DNA of 64,000 nt, from contig PBND01000043.1 in the NCBI GenBank assembly GCA_002722845.1, positions 1 through 64,000 on the forward strand. The letters run 5' to 3'. Below are positions 53,249 through 63,062 of the stretch, one piece after another. This stretch comes from Myxococcales bacterium (GTDB taxonomy: Bacteria; Myxococcota; UBA4151). Both the position numbers and the translations under genes were made by a program. A model generated the notes under the pieces. The model was not told where the DNA came from, did not search any database, and worked only from the letters and a program-made list of their open reading frames with translations. How positions within the stretch are numbered: position 1 is the first letter of the stretch; each line of letters begins with the position of its first letter.

Positions 53249-54190
53249 ATGAAGCGCTTGGTATGGCCGGTGGTGTTGAGCTTGGTTGTGGCCGGTGGGC
53301 TGCGGACACTCACCGGCGCTATGGGCGACAGTCGAACGGTGGATAGCAGGACTTTTTGGCGATTAAAAACCCACCCGGGGCAGCAGTTTGATGGCCTGCT
53401 GGTGGGGGATTCGAGGACCTACCGGGGCTTGTCACCGACGGTCATGGAGCCCTTTTTATCGGGCCGGCGCGTGCATAACTTGGGCTATTCCTCGGGGCGC
53501 CTTTCCCGGGATCTCTTCGACCATGCTGAGGGCTTGTTGAATCCGGAGGCGCAGCCACCATTCATCGTCCTGGGGCTCAGTGCCCATGCATTATCGAAGG
53601 CGAAGCAGGGGCCGGAAAACCCCCAGTTGGCTCGCTATCTTGATCTGGGTGATTGGGAGCAGCGCCTCGACTTATGGGCCCGACCGCTCACCCAGCACGT
53701 TTTTAGACCGCTGGTCGCCGACCCTACCGTCGCGCTGCAAATGGCCCGGCAGGGGGAAGGCCGGGTTCGCTATCACCAGCGCTTTGACGAGCGGGGCTTT
53801 GTCGCCTCAATCACCGAGCCTGTGGATCCGCAGCGTGCTTTGAAGAGCTACGGCAAAACCCTTCGGGAGCACCCTGTGGATCCAGGGGTGGTTCGAGTCC
53901 TTATCGACCGGGTGGCCCGTTGGCATAAAGCGGGGGTGAGCGTCTATATTCTGCGTTTGCCGGTGCCCGCGGCGATGGATGACCTTGAGCGGGGCTTAGG
54001 TGGCTTTGATGAGCGGCAGCTGCGAATGGATTTAGCCCGGGCCGGTGGCCATTGGCTGGGGCTCGAGACGAAGGATCTGAGCACCTACGATGGGAGTCAT
54101 TTGGATCCGGAATCCGCCCGCCGGCTCTCTCAGCGGGTGGCCGAGGCCATCGCCACCGACCTGTCCTTGGATCCGGCCCCCAAGCCCTAG
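53249..54190 (+). CDS. SGNH-like acyl-transfer partner of the MBOAT protein
   Basis: A 313-residue protein with an N-terminal membrane anchor. A GDSRTYRG segment at about 67-74 corresponds to SGNH block I and DGSHLD near residue 285 to block V, as in AlgJ/AlgX/DltD-like partners. The ATG at 53249 has GGGGAG 4 nt upstream. It ends the ilvE-GH31-MBOAT run. A periplasmic transferase passing acyl groups to a polymer is inferred. Confidence 0.75.
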   Translation: MKRLVWPVVLSLVVAGGLRTLTGAMGDSRTVDSRTFWRLKTHPGQQFDGLLVGDSRTYRGLSPTVMEPFLSGRRVHNLGYSSGRLSRDLFDHAEGLLNPEAQPPFIVLGLSAHALSKAKQGPENPQLARYLDLGDWEQRLDLWARPLTQHVFRPLVADPTVALQMARQGEGRVRYHQRFDERGFVASITEPVDPQRALKSYGKTLREHPVDPGVVRVLIDRVARWHKAGVSVYILRLPVPAAMDDLERGLGGFDERQLRMDLARAGGHWLGLETKDLSTYDGSHLDPESARRLSQRVAEAIATDLSLDPAPKP

Positions 54191-54233
54191 CGCCGGTTGG
54201 CTTGCAACGGCGGCCTTAACCCTTCATCGAGGC

Positions 54234-56657
54234 TCATTCGCCATGGGCCGAACGGGTCTCAGCGCTAATCGCATGATCCCAAAGAAGCACCGCGTCGAGA
54301 TCGCCGGTAAAGGCTCGCTCTAAGCAGGCTTCATCGGCGCCACAGCCACCCATGCGTAGAGGTGCTACATTGTTCCTGAGGGTGCCTGTTGCTGGGGCAA
54401 AGCCCGCATTCTGGCCCCGCACAAACAAGCTGAGACCCTGGCCGTCATAGACCGTGCAGAGTTGATTCCACTGGCCGAAGGAGACCGGCATGGTGCCATC
54501 GACACGGACCTGACCTTCAAGGGTGGCGATGCTCACCCAGGGGCGTTGATTACTGGGTTCGATGGCCAGGCGATAGGAGCCCCCCTTCTCGACCACGATA
54601 AAGCGCTCTCGCTCCTGCTGGGCCAAGGGGCGCACCCAAGCGCAAAGGGAGAAGGTATCAAAGCCATCGAGTCGGTCATGATCGGCGATCTCCACATAAG
54701 CTCCATCTTGGAAAGCCAAGGCGCCGGCAGGCACTTGGCGCCGATCCGCCACCATGGCCGCACCCTGGTTGATGCCGTGGTGCTCATTGCCAGAGGAATC
54801 GAGAATATCACCGTCCATGGGATAGCAGGCCATGCTGCCGAGACAGGCGGCCCCTGAACGGCAGGTGTTCGAACAAAAGTCATTGTCCTCGTCGTTACCA
54901 TCATCGCAGTCCTCAACACCGAACCAGATGATCCCATCGCCACAGGTCGCCCTTAGACAAGCATCGGTGCAGGCGTCTTCGTCGCCGTCCTGGCCGTCAT
55001 CACATTCCTCGCCGGCGAAATCATCGAGGATATTGTCGCCACAGACCGGCTCGCTGCAGTCTCGGCGGCAGGCATCTCGACCTTCTAGGTTGCCATCGTC
55101 GCAGGCTTCGTCGTGGTCGACGACGCCATCGCCACACGCCGGGCGTCGGCAATCGGGACGACAGCCGTCTGTAGGATCTTCGTTACCATCATCGCATTCT
55201 TCATCGTGATCGACGCGACCATTGCCACAGGCTGCTAACTGACAGGAGTTGCGACAGCCATCGCTGTCCACGTCATTGCCATCGTCACAGCCCTCGTAGC
55301 CGAGTTCACCAGCGCCCCGATTGGTGCGAAGAATTCCATCGCCACACCGGGCCCGTCGACAGTCTCGGGTGCAGTCATCGCCATCTTCGTCATTGCCATC
55401 ATCGCATTCTTCGATCCCGGCCCGCACGATGTTGTCGCCGCAGCGGGCGGCGACGCAGTCAGTGGTGCAGCCATCGCCGTCGACGCCGTTGCCATCGTCG
55501 CATTCTTCGACGCCGGCCCGGACATGGCCGTCGCCGCAGCGGGGCAACTCGCAGCGAGGCGTACATTCATCGCCGCCTTCCCGGTTGCCGTCATCGCAGA
55601 ACTCCCGGCCCGGGTGGAGAATTCCATCGCCACATTCGGCTTCTGCACACTGGTTGGTGCAGTCATCGGTGTTGACTCGATTGCCATCATCACAGGCTTC
55701 GTAGCCGATCTCGTTGTCGTTCAGGTCCTGCCGCACGAGCCCATCGCCACAGCGGGCAGAGATGCAGTTGTTGAGGCAGCCGTCGAAGGGGTCATCGTTG
55801 CCATCATCGCATTCTTCCCCTGGTCCTCGTAGACCGTCGCCACAGGCCTCGAGTCGGCAGGTGAATGAGCAGCCATCGCCGCTAAAGGTGTTGCCGTCGT
55901 CGCATTCCTCGAAGCCCCGTTCACCGGCCTCGATGTCCGTCCGTAGAAAGCCATCGCCACATCGGGCCGGGCTGCAATCGTTCAAGCAGCCATCCACATT
56001 GGTTAAGTTGCCATCATCACAGCGTTCACCTTCGTCGATCACCCCGTCACCGCAGGGGGGCAATTGACAGGCCTCATTGCAGTCCTCGCCCCCGTCACAT
56101 CCTTCACCGGGTTGCACCGTGCCATTGCCGCAGCGGGCCCGCTGGCACTGACCGTTGCAAAGGTCTTCCTCGATGAGATTTCCGTCATCGCATTGTTCGC
56201 TGCCCGGGCTGCCCTCGTCCAAATCCAGTCGCTGGATCCCGTCGCCGCAGCGGGCCACAAGGCATCGATGGGTGCAGGCGTCGTGGGCCTCCGCATTGCC
56301 ATCGTCGCAGGCCTCGTAATCTGGCTCGCCTTCAACCCGGTCCAGCCGCAGGACACCATCCCCGCAACGGGCGATGTGGCAACTGTTCAGGCAGTCGTCC
56401 GCGTCGTTGCTGTTGCCATCGTCGCAGGCTTCAAAGCCTTCATCGCCCTCGAGAAGGTCGCCTCGGCGAATCCCATCGCCACAGCGAGCCCGCTGGCACT
56501 GGTCCGTGCAAGCATCGTCGGCCACCGTGTTGTCGTCGTCACATTCTTCGCCGGAATCCAGCAGTCCATCACCACAGACGGGGTCGGGGTCGAGGACGGC
56601 GGGAGCCACCTCACAGCCCATGGCGATGAAACCCAAAATCAGAGAGATACGAGCCAT
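54234..56657 (-). CDS. Giant DUF4215 Cys-rich repeat lipoprotein with C-terminal LamG-like domain
   Basis: An 807-residue lipoprotein (signal ends AMGC). It has 17 tandem repeats of about 35-40 residues (residues about 27-620), each CGDG or CGNG..., then ECDDGN, then a C-x3-C pair: the Myxococcus cysteine-rich repeat (DUF4215). The C-terminal ~190 residues, from [17 protein letters not shown] to the end, resemble a LamG/concanavalin-like lectin domain. It should be an elongated disulphide stalk with a carbohydrate-binding head. The start follows GGAGG and lies 3 nt after the pseudokinase stop, so it is coupled to the kinase pair. Confidence 0.9.
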   Translation of the reverse strand: MARISLILGFIAMGCEVAPAVLDPDPVCGDGLLDSGEECDDDNTVADDACTDQCQRARCGDGIRRGDLLEGDEGFEACDDGNSNDADDCLNSCHIARCGDGVLRLDRVEGEPDYEACDDGNAEAHDACTHRCLVARCGDGIQRLDLDEGSPGSEQCDDGNLIEEDLCNGQCQRARCGNGTVQPGEGCDGGEDCNEACQLPPCGDGVIDEGERCDDGNLTNVDGCLNDCSPARCGDGFLRTDIEAGERGFEECDDGNTFSGDGCSFTCRLEACGDGLRGPGEECDDGNDDPFDGCLNNCISARCGDGLVRQDLNDNEIGYEACDDGNRVNTDDCTNQCAEAECGDGILHPGREFCDDGNREGGDECTPRCELPRCGDGHVRAGVEECDDGNGVDGDGCTTDCVAARCGDNIVRAGIEECDDGNDEDGDDCTRDCRRARCGDGILRTNRGAGELGYEGCDDGNDVDSDGCRNSCQLAACGNGRVDHDEECDDGNEDPTDGCRPDCRRPACGDGVVDHDEACDDGNLEGRDACRRDCSEPVCGDNILDDFAGEECDDGQDGDEDACTDACLRATCGDGIIWFGVEDCDDGNDEDNDFCSNTCRSGAACLGSMACYPMDGDILDSSGNEHHGINQGAAMVADRRQVPAGALAFQDGAYVEIADHDRLDGFDTFSLCAWVRPLAQQERERFIVVEKGGSYRLAIEPSNQRPWVSIATLEGQVRVDGTMPVSFGQWNQLCTVYDGQGLSLFVRGQNAGFAPATGTLRNNVAPLRMGGCGADEACLERAFTGDLDAVLLWDHAISAETRSAHGE

Positions 56658-56660
56658 CGA

Positions 56661-59282
56661 TTACACCTCCTCCGTTGCTGCGAGGAGCGATTCGATGGCG
56701 GCGCTGAGTTCTTCCGCCCGGTAGGGCTTTGAAATATAGCCATCCATGCCTGCATTTAAGCAGGCTTCTCGGTCCTCCGCTTCTGTCCTTGCGGTGACGG
56801 CTAGAATCGGCAGGCGTCGTGTAGCGCCGGCCTCCGCTTCCCAGCGGCGGATGTCACGGCTGAGGTCCAGGCCGCTCTCACGGGCCAACATGACGTCCAT
56901 AAGCACCAAGTTCACGTCGGTGCCCTCGCCCTTTTGCAGGGCCCCCAGACGGTCGTTAACCTCGGCACCGGTGGCGACCAACTCCACCGTGAGGCCAAGT
57001 TTTTCCAACATGGCTTGGGCGACCAGCTGATTCACAGGGTCGTCTTCAACCACCAAGACGAGGGCCGAGAGTGCCGCTTGTGGGTCGGCCTCTTCGTCGC
57101 TGAGGACAGGCGGTGCTTCCGTTTCAATGCCGGCCTCGTCCACGACGACGGAGAAGCCAAAGCGAGTAATACCTGCACCTTGATCGGAGAAGAAAGCCTC
57201 TCCACCCATACGCTCCGCCAAGAGTTTGAGGGCCAACAGGTCAATGCCGCACCAGCGGGCAGCCCCGGGATCGGAACGAGACCCCAGCACACCAAAGACG
57301 TTCTCTTGTTGATCGGGGGGGATGGCTGGACCCGCGTCTGATACCTCGATCCGGACAGTCCACTGACCACCCGCCCTGTGGGCCTCTCCCCGGACCGCAA
57401 TGGTCCCGGTCTCGGTGTAATGGAGACTGCGACGAAGGAGACAGTTGATCATCTGGCGCAGCCGCAGGTCGTCAACGATCCCCTGCAGTTCGTGTGGGAT
57501 CATGAGATCGAGAGCGAGATCGAGCCCTTTGGTCTTGGCCTCGTTGTGATGGAGTTCGACCACCGCAGAAAGGAGTTCGGCAAGGCGCACCGTGCGCTGG
57601 TTAAACTCCAGTGCGTCCGCCTCTAGATGAACCAAGTCCTGAACATCGTAGATGGTCTCCATGATGCGTTGGGCTTGGCTCTGCAACTGCTGGGCCGAGG
57701 CCCTCAATTGGATGGGCTGGCCTCCCTGGTCAGCCACCAATTGACTCAAGCCGATCACCGAATGAAGAGGGCCTCGAACCTCTTGGTTAAGTCCGACCAT
57801 GAGTTGGTTGCGGGCCTCGGCCTGCCGGCGCAGGTCATCATTTCGTGCCCGAGATGCTGTCAGTTGAGCTTCGGTGGCTAACAACTGGTCTTCGATGGTC
57901 TTCAGTTCGCTGTTGAGGCTGTCTTTGGCCTGGACCGTCGACGTAACGTCATGGGCGATAAAGATGGCCCCCTGACCATCGCCGAGGGAGATGAGTGTCG
58001 CTTGCAGTGTCCGTTCGCCGTCGCAGTGGAGCAGTCCCGTCCAGTTGAGCGACTTCCCCGCTGCCGACGGCCCTGGCAGTTCATGGTCTTTGGCCTCTAC
58101 GACCTCGCTCAGGGGCACACCGACCAAGGCATCGGGCGACGCTCTACCTACGAGTTCGGCCAGTGGTGTGCCGGTGATGAGAATTTGAAGTTGGTCGTCG
58201 ACAATGGCGGAAGGAAGGGCTCGAACGACCGCCTTCTGCCGCTCTTTCAGGGTGGTGAAACCGCTGGCATCAATGCAGTTGATCAGGCTGATCTCATCGT
58301 TGATGCTCTGCCGGCTGAGGATGAGATGGTGACCATCATGCTCCCACTGCAGAGGCTCGGCACCTTCGAGGAAGCCATCGACGACCTCGGCGCCAAGACC
58401 TCGCTGGTCTAAGACTTCGTGCAGGGATTGACCGCTCTCCATCGGGCCGAGCAACCGTGTCGCCTCCGGATTGGTGGCGACGATGTAGTTGCGCTCAAGA
58501 AGGATGCAGCCTTCCCCCAGGCTCTCTAGAAGGCTTTGGACGATCGGGAGGCGGTGGGCGCCGCCGGCGAGGGTGCGGCTGGCCTGCTGGAGTGAATCCG
58601 TCGCTTCCGCGTCCTCACCAAGAAGGGTGGAAAGACCATCTGAAACCCAGAGCAGGCGTCCGCCTACCTTCCGTCCTGTCCGCCAGGCGATGAACAGGGT
58701 CAGCAGGACACAGATGCCCACAACCAGGGCGACTCGGTCCCGATACATTTCAATTTGATCGGCGGTGAGTTGATGCCGCTTTTGCGTGTCACTACGGTAG
58801 CTTTGGATCAATCCGAGCAGATCTTGGTACAGCAAGATTTGGGTTGGCTCCCAGCGCTTCGTTAGGTCCGATCGAGCCCGGTCGAACTGCTGCTCTCTGG
58901 CCAGTTCCACGATGGCGTAGCTCGCCTTTTCAAGGGCGCCAAAATGGGTCTCTGCGGCTTGCAGATGGAGTTTGTGCGCTTCGGATTCCGCCAGGGTCTT
59001 TAGACATTCTAGCAAGCCAGTTCGTTGGCTTTGCATGCCTTCCAAGCGACTGGCGAACTGCTTGGGTTCCAGGGGGACGACCAGGCGCCGAAGGGAGTGG
59101 TCCCAATCCACAAGTCGGCGCTCACATTTAAGGATCTGCAGCGCTTGGTCCCAGTCTTCTGGCGCTTCGCCTTTGTGAATGTTTTGGGTCTTATGAAAGG
59201 CGTAGAGAGAGAAACCCCCGGCGGCGAGGACCAAGACCACGAGAAAGGTAAAGCCCAGTTGCAGGTGTGAACGCAGTTTCAT
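56661..59282 (-). CDS. Hybrid sensor kinase with a degenerate (pseudo) kinase core and intact receiver
   Basis: An 873-residue membrane protein. Two membrane helices (about 8-28 and 184-200) flank a periplasmic helical sensor. PAS-like domains follow (about 240-450), a coiled coil, and a kinase-like core (about 490-720). The H-box reads GLNQEVRGPL, so the phosphoacceptor His is Gln500. In the ATP domain the N-box Asn is Arg618, the G1 box is DAGPAI, and the G2 box (WCGIDLLA) has lost the GxGLGL pattern. The receiver (740-870) keeps EDD, Asp796, Thr830 and Lys852. It is expected to receive, not make, phosphate. It lies 35 nt downstream of the intact kinase. Confidence 0.88.
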   Translation of the reverse strand: MKLRSHLQLGFTFLVVLVLAAGGFSLYAFHKTQNIHKGEAPEDWDQALQILKCERRLVDWDHSLRRLVVPLEPKQFASRLEGMQSQRTGLLECLKTLAESEAHKLHLQAAETHFGALEKASYAIVELAREQQFDRARSDLTKRWEPTQILLYQDLLGLIQSYRSDTQKRHQLTADQIEMYRDRVALVVGICVLLTLFIAWRTGRKVGGRLLWVSDGLSTLLGEDAEATDSLQQASRTLAGGAHRLPIVQSLLESLGEGCILLERNYIVATNPEATRLLGPMESGQSLHEVLDQRGLGAEVVDGFLEGAEPLQWEHDGHHLILSRQSINDEISLINCIDASGFTTLKERQKAVVRALPSAIVDDQLQILITGTPLAELVGRASPDALVGVPLSEVVEAKDHELPGPSAAGKSLNWTGLLHCDGERTLQATLISLGDGQGAIFIAHDVTSTVQAKDSLNSELKTIEDQLLATEAQLTASRARNDDLRRQAEARNQLMVGLNQEVRGPLHSVIGLSQLVADQGGQPIQLRASAQQLQSQAQRIMETIYDVQDLVHLEADALEFNQRTVRLAELLSAVVELHHNEAKTKGLDLALDLMIPHELQGIVDDLRLRQMINCLLRRSLHYTETGTIAVRGEAHRAGGQWTVRIEVSDAGPAIPPDQQENVFGVLGSRSDPGAARWCGIDLLALKLLAERMGGEAFFSDQGAGITRFGFSVVVDEAGIETEAPPVLSDEEADPQAALSALVLVVEDDPVNQLVAQAMLEKLGLTVELVATGAEVNDRLGALQKGEGTDVNLVLMDVMLARESGLDLSRDIRRWEAEAGATRRLPILAVTARTEAEDREACLNAGMDGYISKPYRAEELSAAIESLLAATEEV

Positions 59283-59317
59283 GGCCAGCCCGCTTGATTC
59301 TGCCTCAGGTCGCCGCT

Positions 59318-61687
59318 CTAGACCAGATTCTGCGTTGTTTGGGTTAACACTTTGAGTTTCGGTTCCAGCTGGGCGTAGACTTGATGGATCTGGTGGATTT
59401 CCCCGTGCACATCGACTCGGCCCGCTCTCCCCGCTTGCTCAAGGAGTTTCGCAAGTTCCGAGAATCGAAGGGCGCCGACCTGGGCAGAAGAGCTCTTGAG
59501 GCGGTGGGCCAGGCCCCAGAGTTGCTCTGCGTCTTCTTCTGAAACCGCTTCGTCAAGTTCCGCAAGGAGACCTGGTGTTTGGGCCAGATAGGTTTCGATG
59601 AGGGTGGAGAAGACATGGCCTAGCGTGTCCCGTTGGTAAGCCAGTTGCTCCTCGTCGAGCTCACTTTCCAGCGCATTTGGAACGGCCGGTGAGCTGGGAT
59701 CTCCAAGGGGCGCTTTGCCGGTGATCCCTTGGATGATTTGGTGCAGGTCAGCTTGTCTCACAGGCTTGGCGAGGTAGTCATCCATTCCGGCTGCGAGGCA
59801 GTCGGACTTTGTGCCGGGCATGACGTTGGCCGTCAGGGCAATGATTGGGCAGGCGCCCCGCCCGCTGTCCCGTTCCCATTGGCGAATCTCTTCGGTGGCG
59901 TGGAGGCCGTCCAAGATGGGCATATGGAGATCCATCAGGACGAGGTCGTAGGTTTCCGACTTCAGCGCGCGGACCGCTTGTTCCCCGTCGGAAAGAACGC
60001 TGCAACGCTCGCCAAGGTTCTCGATCATGGCTTGGACGACCACCTGATTGACCGGGTCGTCTTCGACCACAAGAACATGGATGCCCAACGGTGCAGAGTC
60101 AGCCTCGGGAGGGACCGTTTGCGACGTCGGTGGTGAGCTTTCGAGATCGCTGACTTGAAAGGGAAGTTCGACCCAGAAGAGCGAGCCCCTCGTCTCTGGG
60201 CTGTCCAGGCCGATCGTACCGCCCATGAGTTCACAGATCTCCTTCGAGATCGCAAGGCCCAGCCCTGTGCCGCCGAAGGCTCGAGTGTTGGAGTCGTCGA
60301 CCTGGGAAAATCGCTCGAAGAGATGATGAGCCCTTTCCGGCCCAATGCCGATGCCTGTGTCCTCCACTTCAAAGCGAATCGTCCGTGTGGCTCCGGAGCG
60401 TTCATGGGCTTGGCAGCGTAGGACGATTCGGCCCGCTTCCGTAAACTTGATGGCATTGCCCAGGAGATTGACGAGAATCTGACGAACCCGGTCGGCGTCG
60501 GCCCGTAGCCAGGTGGCCCCCCTGAGATTTGAGTCCAATGAGAACTCGAGCCCTTTGCTGCGGGCCGTATGTCCATAGAGGTCCATGAGATCGCTGAGGA
60601 GTTCGCTGAGATCGAAACGTTCTTGCCGCAGGCGAACCGCGCCCGCTTCCACCTGACTGATGTCGAGAACATCGTCCACCAGACGCAGGAGTCGCTCGCC
60701 AGAGCGGCTGAGGAGTTGAAGGTGCTCCATCTGGCTTGGCAACAGGTGATGATTGCCGATCAACTCAGCGAGGCCAAGAATACCATTGAGAGGTGTCCTA
60801 AACTCATGGCTCATGTTGGCCAAGAATTGACTCTTGGCTCGATTCGCCGCCTGGGCCTCTGTCATCGACTTCGCCAGTTGTTGTTCGATGAGCTTTTGCT
60901 CGGTGACGTTGCTGATCACGATCAAGATTTTATCGTCGAAGGGGATGCCGTCCACTTGGATGATCAACTTGAGGGAGCCCGAGCCAACCTGCTCCACCTC
61001 CAACTCGTGGCGAGAGAAGGCTTCACGCCGGCGGATCTTCTCCTGGAGGGTGGTCGGGAGGGAGAGGCGCTCAAGAATCTCACTCACCGGGCGCCCCCGC
61101 TCCGTCTCGAACAGCCCCTCGAACATGCGACGGAAGCCATCATTGACGAGGACGATCCGATCCGCTTGGACCACGACGAGTCCTTGGGGAACCGCACTGA
61201 GGATGCGTTGGTTCAAAGCCTCCGAGTCGGCGAGCTCATCGGAGGTCGCAGACAGGTTGGCTTCGAGGGCTCGTTGCTTTTGCCGCTCCTGGTCAATGGC
61301 CCGGAAGTAGCCTTTGAGTTTGTTGATGAGTTGGCGCTCGTCCACCGGCTTGAAGAGGTAATCGACCGCACCGAGACCGAAACCTTCCGCCACATCTTCT
61401 TCTCGCTTTGCTGCGGCGGTGAGAAAGATGATCGGTACATTGGCGTCTCGTTTGCGCTGTTTGATCATGTTGGCGGTTTCAAAGCCGTCTAGGCCCGGCA
61501 TTTGAACATCGAGAATGATCACATCGACCGGCCGCTCGAGTAGGACAGCGAGGCCGGCCATGCCACTGGAGGCCTGAACGACTTCGACGCCGAGGTGCTC
61601 ATCAAGCAAGGCTTCCAGGGTGAACAGGTTGTTCGGGTTATCGTCGACAATCAATACCGAGAATTGGGTCATATCGAGTTCGGTCAA
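59318..61687 (-). CDS. Hybrid histidine kinase, REC-PAS-HisKA-HATPase-REC-Hpt
   Basis: About 789 residues, cytoplasmic (no membrane helix). Receiver 1 (Asp60 in VIILDVQMPG), a PAS region, HisKA with His294 (ANMSHEFRTPLNG), a complete HATPase with N-box NLLGNAIKF, DTGIGIG and GGTGLGLA, receiver 2 (Asp586 in LVLMDLHMP) and an Hpt domain with His728 (LAHRLKSSSA). I used the TTG at 61687 because it has AGAGGAG about 7 nt upstream; an ATG at 61672 is an alternative. All parts look active. Downstream on the same strand is a degenerate kinase with an intact receiver, a likely relay partner of the Hpt. Confidence 0.92.
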   Translation of the reverse strand: MTELDMTQFSVLIVDDNPNNLFTLEALLDEHLGVEVVQASSGMAGLAVLLERPVDVIILDVQMPGLDGFETANMIKQRKRDANVPIIFLTAAAKREEDVAEGFGLGAVDYLFKPVDERQLINKLKGYFRAIDQERQKQRALEANLSATSDELADSEALNQRILSAVPQGLVVVQADRIVLVNDGFRRMFEGLFETERGRPVSEILERLSLPTTLQEKIRRREAFSRHELEVEQVGSGSLKLIIQVDGIPFDDKILIVISNVTEQKLIEQQLAKSMTEAQAANRAKSQFLANMSHEFRTPLNGILGLAELIGNHHLLPSQMEHLQLLSRSGERLLRLVDDVLDISQVEAGAVRLRQERFDLSELLSDLMDLYGHTARSKGLEFSLDSNLRGATWLRADADRVRQILVNLLGNAIKFTEAGRIVLRCQAHERSGATRTIRFEVEDTGIGIGPERAHHLFERFSQVDDSNTRAFGGTGLGLAISKEICELMGGTIGLDSPETRGSLFWVELPFQVSDLESSPPTSQTVPPEADSAPLGIHVLVVEDDPVNQVVVQAMIENLGERCSVLSDGEQAVRALKSETYDLVLMDLHMPILDGLHATEEIRQWERDSGRGACPIIALTANVMPGTKSDCLAAGMDDYLAKPVRQADLHQIIQGITGKAPLGDPSSPAVPNALESELDEEQLAYQRDTLGHVFSTLIETYLAQTPGLLAELDEAVSEEDAEQLWGLAHRLKSSSAQVGALRFSELAKLLEQAGRAGRVDVHGEIHQIHQVYAQLEPKLKVLTQTTQNLV

Positions 61688-61745
61688 CGGGATCTCCTCT
61701 GTACAAACCAACGGTCTAGAGCGGGGCCCTTCACCGGCATCGAGA

Positions 61746-63062
61746 TCATTTCAGCCACCAACCCAGTGTGACAAGGCCCGCAAGCCCGAGAAGGCCGATG
61801 AGACTCCGCAGCGTCGCCGTCTGCCGCTGCGCTCGGTCCACGGCCTGTTGATAGGGGATATTGGAGAAGCTCACCATGCCATAGAGGGGGTGAAAGCCTG
61901 GCAGGATACGTTCCAGGGCCTGCTCGATCTTCTTTTGCATCAGGAACAGGGGCGAGGCCACTGCCGCCCGCATTTCGTGGTAGTGGTCGAGGGCGAGCTG
62001 CCGGATGGCAAAGCCATGGGGACAGCGCTCGGCACTGAAACGACTCAAGGCCTCAGCTTGGGGATGTTGGGTCAACAAATCGTCCAGGAGGTTGGCGCTC
62101 TCAAAGGCTGCGTTCATGCCTTGGCCATAAAAAGGCACCACTGCGTGGGCCGCATCGCCGATGAGAACCACCCGTTCACCATAGTGGTAAGGGCTGCATT
62201 TGATCGTGGCGAGACCGCTATGGGGGTTGCTGAAAAAGTCGTCGATCAGCGTTGGCATGAGGGGGACGGCATCGGCGAACTGCTCATCGAAAAATCGCTG
62301 CACATCAGCGGGCTCTTTGAGCCGCTCGAAACACCAGTCGGTCTCGGACTTGAACGGTAAAAACAGGGTCACAGTGAAGCTCTTGTCCAGATTGGGCAGG
62401 GCGATGAGCATGTAGTCTTGGCGGGGCCAGATGTGGAGCCCTTTGGGGTCGATGGCGAAGTTGCCATCCGCGGCCGGCGGGATGGACAGTTCCACGTAAC
62501 CTGAGTCGATCCACGTTTGGTCGTAGTTCAATTGACTCTGTTTCATCACCTGGTCGCGAACCGCAGAAAAGGCGCCATCGGCGCCAATCACCAAACTGGA
62601 ATCATGGCTCTTCCGGTCACCAGAAGGGTCTTGAAAGGTCACCCTTCCCGTCTCTGCTTCGAGGGCAACGCAGGCTTGATCGAAGTGAAATGGAACGCCC
62701 GCAGCCTCCGCTTCGTTCATGAGGAGTGCGTTGAGATCTCGACGGCTAACGCTGCGTATCGCTTGGTGCGCTTGACCGTAGGCTTGGAAGTTGAGCGCGC
62801 CCCCACGGTCATGGAGAATTCGGCCGGGCATCGGCAGGCTTTGCTCCAAGACGGTCTCTTGCAGACCCACTTTCTCAAGAGCCGTCAGCCCGCGGGTTGA
62901 AATAGCCAGATTGATGGATCGTCCGGCTGGAATATCCACTCGCCGTAGATCCGGGCGCCGCTCCCAAACCTCGACCCGCTGGCCTCGACGGGCCAAGTAG
63001 AGGGCCATTAATGATCCGGCCAGGCCGGCACCGACGATGTGAACGGGCGGCGAGGGGGTCAC
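61746..63062 (-). CDS. kmo: Kynurenine 3-monooxygenase
   Basis: A 438-residue FAD monooxygenase that hydroxylates kynurenine using NADPH and oxygen. FAD motif GAGLAGSLMALYLARRG, the GD block LIGDAAHAVVPFYGQG, and PAGRSINLAIS are family markers; the C-terminal hydrophobic segment (LIGLLGLAGLVTLGWWL) matches the membrane anchor of KMO. Start GTG 63062 overlaps the kynureninase stop (GTGA). With kynU it forms part of the tryptophan-to-anthranilate/quinolinate pathway. Confidence 0.93.
   Translation of the reverse strand: MTPSPPVHIVGAGLAGSLMALYLARRGQRVEVWERRPDLRRVDIPAGRSINLAISTRGLTALEKVGLQETVLEQSLPMPGRILHDRGGALNFQAYGQAHQAIRSVSRRDLNALLMNEAEAAGVPFHFDQACVALEAETGRVTFQDPSGDRKSHDSSLVIGADGAFSAVRDQVMKQSQLNYDQTWIDSGYVELSIPPAADGNFAIDPKGLHIWPRQDYMLIALPNLDKSFTVTLFLPFKSETDWCFERLKEPADVQRFFDEQFADAVPLMPTLIDDFFSNPHSGLATIKCSPYHYGERVVLIGDAAHAVVPFYGQGMNAAFESANLLDDLLTQHPQAEALSRFSAERCPHGFAIRQLALDHYHEMRAAVASPLFLMQKKIEQALERILPGFHPLYGMVSFSNIPYQQAVDRAQRQTATLRSLIGLLGLAGLVTLGWWLK

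Noticed and set aside
54234-56657. Repetitive DNA as a CRISPR or satellite array
   Set aside because: Period and variation follow codons of the Cys-rich repeat; repeats are diverged at DNA level with no spacers.
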